Source: a candidate division WOR-3 bacterium (lineage in GTDB: Bacteria; Hydrothermota; Tepidihabitantia; Tepidihabitantales; Tepidihabitantaceae). From it: a stretch of 37,574 nt of DNA. Below, piece by piece: positions 8,948 through 15,373 of the stretch; positions within the stretch are counted from its first letter, which is position 1; every line of letters begins with the position of its first letter. A program made the position numbers and the translations under genes. The notes below the pieces were generated by a model. It was not told the DNA's origin. It worked only from the letters and a program-made list of their open reading frames with translations, and made no database searches. The stretch covers positions 8,739-46,312 of the forward strand of contig JBDRUN010000009.1 of the NCBI GenBank assembly GCA_039801365.1. The letters run 5' to 3'.

Positions 8948-9222
8948 ACTTCACCCACGTGCCCGGTACCAACAATAAACACAAGGTAACGCTGTATGCA
9001 CTATCTACCTGCGGCTGGTGCCGCAAGACCAAGGAACTACTGGACTCGCAGAACGTAGAGTACGACTACATCTACGTAGATCAGTGTCAAGGCGAGGAAC
9101 GAACCAGGGCTACCGCTGCGGTGCGGGAGTTGAACCCGCGCGGCTCGTTTCCGACGCTCAAGATTGACGACGAAGTTGTTGCCGGGTTCGACGAAGAACG
9201 TATCCTGGAGCTTCTAGCATGA
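8944..9222 (+). CDS. Glutaredoxin/thioredoxin-fold protein with CGWC active site
   Basis: This 92-residue thioredoxin-fold protein has its redox motif CGWC after the first strand (VTLYALSTCGWC). The cis-Pro segment is SFPTLKIDD and a GFDEERILELL helix closes it. It matches small glutaredoxin-like proteins of anaerobes that are reduced by thioredoxin reductase or FTR-type enzymes rather than glutathione. The GTG start overlaps the zinc-ribbon stop (GTGA), with a purine-rich GGAGAG upstream. The adjacent FTR-like gene is a plausible reductant. Confidence 0.85.
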   Translation: MNFTHVPGTNNKHKVTLYALSTCGWCRKTKELLDSQNVEYDYIYVDQCQGEERTRATAAVRELNPRGSFPTLKIDDEVVAGFDEERILELLA

Positions 9223-9749
9223 GTCAAACCGCAAAGTACCCACCTGAAGTCAATACGCTTTACGAACGTTTGAAGCGCGAGGCTGAAGCAGGAGGCTACA
9301 CCTTGAATCCAGACAAGGAATTCACCCTCAGTCTTGTCCAGGGCCTTATTGACAACGAAAAGCGCTTCGGCTACATGGCCTGTCCCTGCCGCCTTGCCTA
9401 TGGTGAGAAGGACAAGGACATAGACATCATCTGTCCCTGCTACTACCGGGATCAGGACCTTGAGGAGTTCGGTGCATGCTACTGCTGTCTGTACGTCAAT
9501 GAGGATTGGACCAGTGGCCGAAAACCCCACAAGAGCATTCCTGACCGCCGGCCGCCTGAGTTCGTGCTCAGCGGCTTCTCCGAACCTGCTGCGTCAATTG
9601 AGACCACCGGAACCTCCAAATCCATTGGCCCTCTTCCTTATCCGGTCTGGCGCTGCAAAGTCTGTGGATACCTTGCGGCCCGCAACGAGCCACCCGGAGT
9701 TTGTCCGGTGTGCAAGGCCAAGAAGGACCGTTTCGAGCGATTTATATGA
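9219..9749 (+). CDS. Ferredoxin-thioredoxin reductase catalytic domain fused to rubredoxin
   Basis: This 176-residue protein has two domains. Residues about 5-95 match the FTR catalytic subunit: ACPC, then ICPC, then ACYCC, holding a [4Fe-4S] cluster and a redox-active disulfide. The His normally found in the last motif (CHC) is Tyr, and the spacings are CPC-x14-CPC-x12-CYC. Residues about 140-176 form a rubredoxin (WRCKVCGY with PGVCPVCKA). FTR-rubredoxin fusions are known in anaerobes and pass one-electron reductant to disulfides. The gene overlaps its glutaredoxin-like neighbour by ATGA, suggesting a reductase-substrate pair in which rubredoxin feeds the FTR domain. Confidence 0.88.
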   Translation: MSQTAKYPPEVNTLYERLKREAEAGGYTLNPDKEFTLSLVQGLIDNEKRFGYMACPCRLAYGEKDKDIDIICPCYYRDQDLEEFGACYCCLYVNEDWTSGRKPHKSIPDRRPPEFVLSGFSEPAASIETTGTSKSIGPLPYPVWRCKVCGYLAARNEPPGVCPVCKAKKDRFERFI

Positions 9750-10051
9750 CCCCCAGACCAATCGTTGAGTTCTCGGTCGTGCCGGTCGGCACCGGCTCAA
9801 CCAGCGTGAGCCATTACGTCCGGGTTGCTCACGACATTGTTAAACAGAGTGGCCTCGACCACCAGTTGAACCCAATGGGCACCTGCCTGCAGGGCGACTG
9901 GGACAAGATTTTTGCAACCATTAGAAAAGTTCACGACACCCTGGCAACAATGGGCTGCGGCCGGATTGTCACGACCATCAAGATTGACGACCGAAGAGAT
10001 AAGGACCGCCCGATGCAGGCCAAGGTTGACCGGGTCCTGAAGTCGGACTGA
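9746..10051 (+). CDS. MTH1187/YkoF-family thiamine-binding-like protein (DUF77)
   Basis: This 101-residue protein fits the MTH1187 family: IVEFSVVPVGTGSTSVSHYVRVAHDIVKQSGLDHQLNPMGTCLQG, written here in two parts as an initial strand (IVEFSVVPVGTG) and a helix-strand unit (about 20-48), ending in VTTIKIDDRRDKDRPMQAKV. Members are ferredoxin-like folds that form tetramers; some bind thiamine or pyrimidine-like ligands. The ATG at 9746 overlaps the preceding stop (ATGA), making it the last gene of the Fe-S/thiol-redox operon. Its link to that operon's function is unknown. Confidence 0.85.
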   Translation: MTPRPIVEFSVVPVGTGSTSVSHYVRVAHDIVKQSGLDHQLNPMGTCLQGDWDKIFATIRKVHDTLATMGCGRIVTTIKIDDRRDKDRPMQAKVDRVLKSD

Positions 10052-10682
10052 CAGGAAACCCAGCCTGCACTTGCCCTGCCCGTGACCAGGCGGCCTTGGC
10101 AAACTTCGTCTTGCCACGAACTTTCAGGCAAGACCACAGAACGATACCACCCCCATTCTCACGGTACCAGACCATGGCTAGTCGGCTTGACCGAAGCGGC
10201 ACAAGCGGATGTAAGCGCTTGAAAAACAGCATGATGCGTCACGGAGGGTAGTGCATCCGAAACGGTGATGAGCACGCAGGCAGGGGGTGACCCAGTGACC
10301 CAGGGAGTGACTCCCCACCCCAGAGGGGTTCTCAAACACGGGCTGAGATGTACAGTCAGCCGGATTCTGAAGTTAGGATTAGGACAATGACTTACGCGGT
10401 CTGTCAACTGTCCTACAAGTCGGAACCTGAGATGGTTTGTCACAATCCGTATCACCAAGTGCGCGACAGACCTCTTGAACTTGGCTCTGACTTGTTGGCT
10501 GAAAGTATGTTTCACAGGCACTATCAGTCGTACGGTCAAGCCCTGATGAGTTCAGGCTTCAGCCGAAGCACAAGTTCGGACTTCAGGTTACGAATCAGCG
10601 GGGCAACAACGAATATGAGCAGGACAAGTGTGGAACTCTAATCAGGACTGCGTGGTAGGACTTCCGTGGCTGTCTGGCTGTG
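10052..10682 (+). other. Convergent non-coding region of 631 bp
   Basis: The region lies between the ends of two convergent operons. I see no convincing gene; short open frames on both strands lack domain signatures and coding-like composition. It contains two adjacent copies of GTGACCCA (10287-10302) followed by a 6-bp-stem palindrome GGGAGTGACTCCC (10303-10315) and a small hairpin ACCCC-AGA-GGGGT (10317-10329). These could contribute to transcription termination, but no clear T-tract follows. Confidence 0.45.
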
Positions 10683-11300
10683 CTAATAACCCCACTGCTC
10701 AGTGAGGTAAACCCGGCGCCGGCATTCCGGACACAGGATGCGCATCGTGCCCGACCGATAAGGCAGTTCCATAGCGCGGGCCTGAGCTGACCCGGCTGCC
10801 AGCCCGAGGTATTCGTACCGGGCAAGGAACAATGTCGGGTTGGCGCTGGCCAAGTCACCGACGCGGTTTGCAATCCATACCAGATGCTCTTTCGCTGCGA
10901 ACGGCTCACCGCAGCACTCGCAGTAAGCCAGCTCCTTTTCAACTTCGGTCTGCCAGTCTGGGCTGCGCTCGGTGCGCGCCAAGTCGAACTCGGGCGTGTG
11001 ATAGATACCTTCTCGGGTCGTGCAGTAGAGCACGCACTGGCCGCAATAGATGCACCGCTCAGCGTGGTGGATATTGCGCAGTACACCCTTTACGCGGTCC
11101 ACAACCATCTCGCGGGCATTGGTCGGGCAGACCCGCACGCACGCGCCACAGCCGATGCACTTTTCCGGCCGGAACTTGATGATGCCCCGGAAGTTGGGAT
11201 GGACTGAATCTACCTTCTCCGGAAACTTGGTTGTGAACGGCCCGGCGAATAGCGCCCGGATTGCCTCGCCCAGTTCGCGCAGCTTGGGAAGCGGAATCAT
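10683..11300 (-). CDS. NuoI/MbhN-like ferredoxin subunit of the membrane hydrogenase
   Basis: This 205-residue protein has two [4Fe-4S] motifs, CIGCGACVRVCP (about residues 48-59) and CIYCGQCVLYC (about 83-93), as in NuoI, MbhN and HycF. A C-terminal extension carries CECC and CPECRRR, resembling a split zinc ribbon. Such subunits carry electrons from ferredoxin to the small hydrogenase subunit. The ATG at 11300 overlaps the MrpG-like stop (ATGA), and this is the last gene of the 18-gene operon. The C-terminal four-cysteine extension is not part of standard NuoI. Confidence 0.9.
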   Translation of the reverse strand: MIPLPKLRELGEAIRALFAGPFTTKFPEKVDSVHPNFRGIIKFRPEKCIGCGACVRVCPTNAREMVVDRVKGVLRNIHHAERCIYCGQCVLYCTTREGIYHTPEFDLARTERSPDWQTEVEKELAYCECCGEPFAAKEHLVWIANRVGDLASANPTLFLARYEYLGLAAGSAQARAMELPYRSGTMRILCPECRRRVYLTEQWGY

Positions 11301-11653
11301 TCGTCTTCTCCGCCGATGATGCTTGTACCTCCGCGGTCCTGGGTGAACTCGTCCTTGATCGTCTTCTTCCACAGCTTGATCCCAAAAATCAGCGAGCCGC
11401 GGGAGAGGGCGTGCGACGCCACCGGCAGGTTGATAAGCACAAACAGCACACAAACCAGCGCCTTGATGCCAAGCGCCGTAAAACCGTTGATAAGGAAGAT
11501 TCCGAAAAGAATGCCACACGCACCGAGTGTCACACTCTTAGTCGTGGACTGCATCCGGTTGTAAACGTCCGGGAACCGTACCATGCCTAAACAGCCAAGC
11601 ACATTGAACAGCACCCCACCGACGATGAACACCCAGCCCAGAGTGTCAATCAT
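11297..11653 (-). CDS. Mrp antiporter subunit G-like (MnhG/MbhC)
   Basis: This 118-residue membrane protein has three helices. The MnhG signature is visible as GGVLFNVLGCLGMVRFPDVYNRMQSTTK, given here as GCLGMVRFPDVYNRM plus the following Ser/Thr/Lys, at about residues 19-37. It belongs to the small-subunit MrpEFG set that forms part of the ion-translocating module in Mrp antiporters and Mbh hydrogenases. AAGGAG lies 7 nt before the ATG at 11653, selecting it over an upstream frame extension. It overlaps the MrpF-like gene by 8 bp. Confidence 0.92.
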   Translation of the reverse strand: MIDTLGWVFIVGGVLFNVLGCLGMVRFPDVYNRMQSTTKSVTLGACGILFGIFLINGFTALGIKALVCVLFVLINLPVASHALSRGSLIFGIKLWKKTIKDEFTQDRGGTSIIGGEDE

Positions 11654-11900
11654 CGAGACTCCTTCCTTCCAGATACTTGGCAAGCGCAAGGGTCGCGACA
11701 AATGATATCACTGCCAATGCGATCGAAAGGTCGAGTAGGTAGGCCAGGTTGTAGCGTAAGGCCATCAAGGCAGTGATGCTGGTAAAAATAACCGCCATCA
11801 CGTCAACTGCCATCACCCGGTCCGATATCGAGGGACCGCGCAGCGCTCGATAAAGGCAGAAGAACGCACCCAGCACGAGCAACACCAGCAGTATCGTCAT
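11646..11900 (-). CDS. Mrp antiporter subunit F-like (MnhF/MbhB)
   Basis: This 84-residue protein has three membrane helices and the MnhF signature RALRGPSISDRVMAVD (about residues 18-33). It is a small subunit of the Mrp/Mbh sodium-proton translocation module. Its start overlaps the MrpE-like stop by ATGA and its end overlaps the MrpG-like start by 8 bp, so all three small subunits are coupled. Confidence 0.93.
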   Translation of the reverse strand: MTILLVLLVLGAFFCLYRALRGPSISDRVMAVDVMAVIFTSITALMALRYNLAYLLDLSIALAVISFVATLALAKYLEGRSLDD

Positions 11901-12391
11901 TCGAATATCCTCGCAAGAAGTTTCTCAAATGGCCCTTTGATCATCCTGCCCGCAACCTCCGGGTCATCGGTTCTCACGTCAATCCAGTGGATGTAGAGCA
12001 CGTCGTCTTTGATTTCGACCGTCATCGTGCCCGGGGTCAGGGTAATTGAATTGGCAAGAAACGTCCGAGCAATATCGGACTTGAGGCTGGTGCGAATCTT
12101 AATGATTCCCGGTCTGAGCACAAGCCCGGGCGAAAGCACACGCATCGCCACATCTACATTCGCCTTGAGACACGCCCAAGCAAACACCGGAACATAGACA
12201 AGCAGCCAGAACCAGCGCACCGGGTTCAAGAGTTTGACCGGCTGTACCGGCAGTTCGCGACCGAACCACAAAGCGGCGATGAGACTCATCACTGCACCGG
12301 CGACGAGCGTAGCCGGGTTCATCGTCCAGGTCAACAGCATCCATATCGCCATAGCACCAACCCAGTAGGCCACAGCCCGCGCCGTCTTCAC
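11897..12391 (-). CDS. Mrp antiporter subunit E-like (MnhE/MbhA)
   Basis: This 164-residue protein has two N-terminal membrane helices and the conserved MnhE cytoplasmic part with FLANSITLTPGTMTVEI and the following LYIHWIDV. MrpE supports assembly of the antiporter module. I chose the GTG at 12391 because a perfect GGAGG lies 5 nt upstream (12396-12400) and the start falls right after the MrpD-like stop. A longer frame from 12424 would run into mrpD. Confidence 0.93.
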   Translation of the reverse strand: MKTARAVAYWVGAMAIWMLLTWTMNPATLVAGAVMSLIAALWFGRELPVQPVKLLNPVRWFWLLVYVPVFAWACLKANVDVAMRVLSPGLVLRPGIIKIRTSLKSDIARTFLANSITLTPGTMTVEIKDDVLYIHWIDVRTDDPEVAGRMIKGPFEKLLARIFE

Positions 12392-12392
12392 C

Positions 12393-13901
12393 CTAACCTC
12401 CAAGCACCAGCTTCGCGTATCCAAGCCCGTGGAACAGCACCGATGCCGCTGGTGCCACTACCCAGTCCAGTATCGGCTTGAACCCGACGCCAAATGCAAT
12501 CGCCAGACCGACAAGGATGAACAGTGCCAGTAGAATCAGCCGGGGCGATTCACGAACCGGTTCGGTTGCTACGGTCCCCGGCTGGTGGAACATGCGGTTA
12601 ATGACCTTGAGCAGGTACCCAAGTGTCACGACCGAGAAGAGCGCGGCCAGCACTGCCATCCAGTACAGCTTGGCCGCAACTGCGCCGAGAATAATGAACA
12701 GCTTGGAGAAGAAACCGGCAAAAGGCGGTACACCGGCAAGTGACAACGCACCCACAATGTAGGACCAGGTTGTAACCGGCATCGCCTTCTCAAGTCCGGA
12801 AAGCTTGTTGATGTCCCGGGTACCGGTCTGGAGCTCGATTGAACGCGAGGCCAGGAACAAGAGCCCTTTGGCGAGCGCGTGACTCAGCACATGGAACAGC
12901 GCACCGACCACACCCCAGTAATTGCCGATGCCCAGTCCCAAAAGAATGTATCCAACCTGGCCGATTGAGGAGTAAGCGAGCAGCCGCTTGTAGTTCGACT
13001 GATTCAGGGCCAGGAGCGCGCCGACGATAATCGAGACTATCCCGAATCCGACGAGCATGTTGAACAATCCCGGTGCATTGATGCGATTCAGCCCGAAAAC
13101 GTTGAACACCACCCGGCTCATCGCATACACGCCGACGACCTTGCTGAACACACCCGCCAGCACCGCGGCAACCGGCGCGGGTGCGGACAGGTACGCGTCT
13201 GGCATCCAGGAATGGAACGGTACCATCGCCATCTTGATGGCAAATCCGACAAGCATCGTGGCCAGGACAAACCAGTAGAAAGGCGTCCGGGTCAGGCTTT
13301 CGAGCACCCGGGACATGTCGGCCATGTTCAGGGTCGAGGCCCGGGCATAGAGCAGCGCAATCGAAAAAAGGATGACAAGGCTGCCAATCTCGGCCATGAC
13401 CATGTACTTGAACCCGGCCTCGGTCTCACCCGCACCTGTTCCGAACGCCACCAGCGCATAGGACGATATTGCCGAAATCTCGATGAACACAAACATGTTG
13501 AACATGTCGCCCGAAATTGCCACGCCGTTCATTCCGACAAGCATCAGCATGAACAGGGTGTAGTACTTCCAGCGACCCGTGAACTGGTCAAGATAACGCA
13601 GGGAGAAAAGCAGTGCCGGGAACCCAACCAGGTTCGCCACAAGCACAACGAGCGCGGTCAGGGAATCGTAAACGAGCACGATACCGAACTGCTGCGGCCA
13701 GTTGCCCATCCGATATACCAGCCCCGGCGCCCCTGATGAAAGCAGCACCAGACCGTACACCGACAGGCCAACGAGCAATGCACCAACTAGGTTACCGATG
13801 AGGTCCGCAAATCCCTTCCACACCCGGGAAAGCAGGGGTATCAGGAAGGCACCGGCCAGTGGCAGCACCACGAAAAGTGGAACGAATCGCTCGTACATCA
13901 T
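12393..13901 (-). CDS. Mrp antiporter subunit D-like (MnhD/MbhH)
   Basis: This 502-residue protein has about 14 membrane helices and is homologous to NuoM/NuoN and MrpD. The ion-path residues are present: Glu141 in the broken helix 5 (FIEISAISSY), Lys223 in AIKMAMVPFHSWMPDAY and Lys254 in VFSKVVG. It should form one H+ or Na+ channel. The start has two adjacent ATGs (13901 and 13898). It lies 1 nt after the MrpC-like stop and 1 nt before the MrpE-like start. Together with the MrpB/C/E/F/G-like genes it completes an Mrp-type module. Confidence 0.94.
   Translation of the reverse strand: MMYERFVPLFVVLPLAGAFLIPLLSRVWKGFADLIGNLVGALLVGLSVYGLVLLSSGAPGLVYRMGNWPQQFGIVLVYDSLTALVVLVANLVGFPALLFSLRYLDQFTGRWKYYTLFMLMLVGMNGVAISGDMFNMFVFIEISAISSYALVAFGTGAGETEAGFKYMVMAEIGSLVILFSIALLYARASTLNMADMSRVLESLTRTPFYWFVLATMLVGFAIKMAMVPFHSWMPDAYLSAPAPVAAVLAGVFSKVVGVYAMSRVVFNVFGLNRINAPGLFNMLVGFGIVSIIVGALLALNQSNYKRLLAYSSIGQVGYILLGLGIGNYWGVVGALFHVLSHALAKGLLFLASRSIELQTGTRDINKLSGLEKAMPVTTWSYIVGALSLAGVPPFAGFFSKLFIILGAVAAKLYWMAVLAALFSVVTLGYLLKVINRMFHQPGTVATEPVRESPRLILLALFILVGLAIAFGVGFKPILDWVVAPAASVLFHGLGYAKLVLGG
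12396..12400 (-). promoter_or_regulatory. Ribosome-binding site that fixes the MrpE-like GTG start
   Basis: On the minus strand GGAGG is followed by 5 nt and GTG at 12391. The site overlaps the final codons of the MrpD-like gene, supporting coupled translation. Confidence 0.7.
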
Positions 13902-13902
13902 A

Positions 13903-14241
13903 TCACCCGCGCAGCCGTCTGATCTCGGTAATGTCGAACGTCTTGTACTTCTCGTAGATTCTCATCGCCAGCGCAAGCATCAGCGCCGTCGTCGCCAAGC
14001 CGATGACAATCGCCGTCAGGACCAGCGCCTGAGGTAGCGGGTCAACAAAGTTCTTGCGCATTGCGAGCCCGGTCACAATCGGCGCAATCGCACCCTGCTT
14101 GAACCCAACAAGGGCGAAAAACAGGTTTATCGAGTACTCCATCAGGCTGAACCCGATTATCATCTTGATGAGATTCCGCTTCAGTACGACCGCGTACAAC
14201 CCCACCAGAAAGAGCAGCACGCAAGCCAGGTATGGAATCAT
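13903..14241 (-). CDS. Mrp antiporter subunit C-like (MnhC/MbhG, NuoK family)
   Basis: This 112-residue protein has three membrane helices and the NuoK/MrpC signature: LKRNLIKMIIGFSLMEYSINL (about residues 20-40, read here as the KRN loop then the IGFSLMEYSINL helix) and DPLPQALVLTAIVIG. Glu residues of this family in helix 2 contribute to ion translocation. A GTG at 14244 is an alternative start one codon upstream. An 84-bp gap separates it from the MrpB-like gene upstream. Confidence 0.94.
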   Translation of the reverse strand: MIPYLACVLLFLVGLYAVVLKRNLIKMIIGFSLMEYSINLFFALVGFKQGAIAPIVTGLAMRKNFVDPLPQALVLTAIVIGLATTALMLALAMRIYEKYKTFDITEIRRLRG

Positions 14242-14319
14242 CACTTACGTCCTTTCAGTCCTGTCCATCCGGCCATCTGGTTCCCACGACCGGTTGGACC
14301 GTGATGCTTGCGAATCGGT

Positions 14320-14335
14320 CATTTCCGGTTACTCC
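14320..14335 (-). repeat. Dispersed 16-bp element, copy 1
   Basis: CATTTCCGGTTACTCC on the plus strand matches 20551-20566 at 15 of 16 positions. It spans the stop of the MrpB-like gene and the start of the following gap. Confidence 0.5.
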
Positions 14336-14814
14336 TCCATCACAAACCGCGAAGCACCAAGCGCCAGGAAGATCGCGAACAACCCGGCTCCGACCTTGAT
14401 GCCGATGGCGATGTTGGCTAAAGGAATCGTGCCCGCGCTCACCAGCGAAAGCGGCCGACCGACCCAGAACCAGACGTTGTTCAGGAACGACACGCCGGCC
14501 AGATACCCCGCAAGACCGATGGATATGAACATAAGTCCGCCGACACTCTCGAATATTGAGGAGAAAGTGTAGCGATGCTGCTCAACGTTCTCGACCGAGC
14601 CGAAGGCAAGCGAAACGAGGATAAAGGAACCAGCAACCAAGACTCCACCGGCAAAACCTCCGCCCGGGGTCAGATGCCCGTGCAGAACGATGTACCAGCC
14701 ATAGAGGAATAGCATTCCGGAAACCAGCCGCGCAATCGTCTGGACAATAGCCGACATGCCGCGGCGCTCCGGTTGTCCAGTTCCTGCCATCTCTCGTTCT
14801 TCCGGCCGCTCCAT
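14329..14814 (-). CDS. Mrp antiporter subunit B-like (MnhB/MbhF)
   Basis: This protein of about 161 residues has four membrane helices and the MnhB signature YIVLHGHLTPGGGFAGGV. MrpB is a membrane subunit of the Mrp/Mbh translocation arm. The start is uncertain: TTG at 14823, ATG at 14814 (GAGG 9 nt upstream, right after the previous stop; my choice), ATG at 14790 or ATG at 14757. The last would give the family's usual short N-terminus before SAIVQTIAR; the extra N-terminal residues are charged and probably cytoplasmic. Confidence 0.92.
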   Translation of the reverse strand: MERPEEREMAGTGQPERRGMSAIVQTIARLVSGMLFLYGWYIVLHGHLTPGGGFAGGVLVAGSFILVSLAFGSVENVEQHRYTFSSIFESVGGLMFISIGLAGYLAGVSFLNNVWFWVGRPLSLVSAGTIPLANIAIGIKVGAGLFAIFLALGASRFVMEE

Positions 14815-14815
14815 C

Positions 14816-15370
14816 TCAGTCAACCTCGTCTTCCGTGTGGTCGCGGCGACCGAACCGGCGTACCACGGTCAGGACTCCGACCACGGCAGTGAATAGCACG
14901 ACCGCCTCACCCAGCGTATCATAGGCCCGGTAGTCAAGAATTATCGCTGCCACAACGTTAGCCGCGCCGGTCTGCTTGAGACCGGCATCAATATACGCCG
15001 AAGCCACACTCATCAGCGGCGAACCGAACACCGGCAGCTCGCGCAACACCACGGATAATAGACCGGCAAAAACGACTGCAAATACGCCGAAGATAGCCGC
15101 CGGCACAATCATGTCCGCACCAAAAGCCTTGCCCACGGTCGTATCCTCGTGTGTTGTTCTGAGAATGACCGCGGCAAAGAACACAACTGACAGAATCTCG
15201 ACCACGATTTGCACGATGGCCAAGTCCGGCGCCTGCACGAGGATGAATATCACCGCGACACTGAAGCCGACCAAACCCATTGCCACCGCCGCAGCCAAAA
15301 GGTCGCGCACCTGGATCGCCACAACCGCGGCCGCAAGCATTGCAACGAGTAGCACGTATAGTTCAATCAT
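14816..15370 (-). CDS. MbhD-MbhE-type fused membrane subunit
   Basis: This 184-residue protein has about five or six membrane helices. Residues 1-80 match MbhD/DUF4040 (VRDLLAAAVAMGLVGFSVAVIF with QAPDLAIVQIVVE). Residues about 130-175 match MbhE, similar to the MrpA C-terminus (NVVAAIILDYRAYDTLGE). In Pyrococcus Mbh these are two separate genes of about 100 residues each; here they are one chain. The unit joins the antiporter arm of the complex. It begins 3 nt after the NuoL-like gene. Confidence 0.9.
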   Translation of the reverse strand: MIELYVLLVAMLAAAVVAIQVRDLLAAAVAMGLVGFSVAVIFILVQAPDLAIVQIVVEILSVVFFAAVILRTTHEDTTVGKAFGADMIVPAAIFGVFAVVFAGLLSVVLRELPVFGSPLMSVASAYIDAGLKQTGAANVVAAIILDYRAYDTLGEAVVLFTAVVGVLTVVRRFGRRDHTEDEVD

Positions 15371-15373
15371 CGT

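Noticed and set aside
10348-10641. Open frame of 97 codons on the plus strand in the convergent gap
   Set aside because: No domain, no ribosome-binding site and no coding-like composition; the gap is where terminators are expected.
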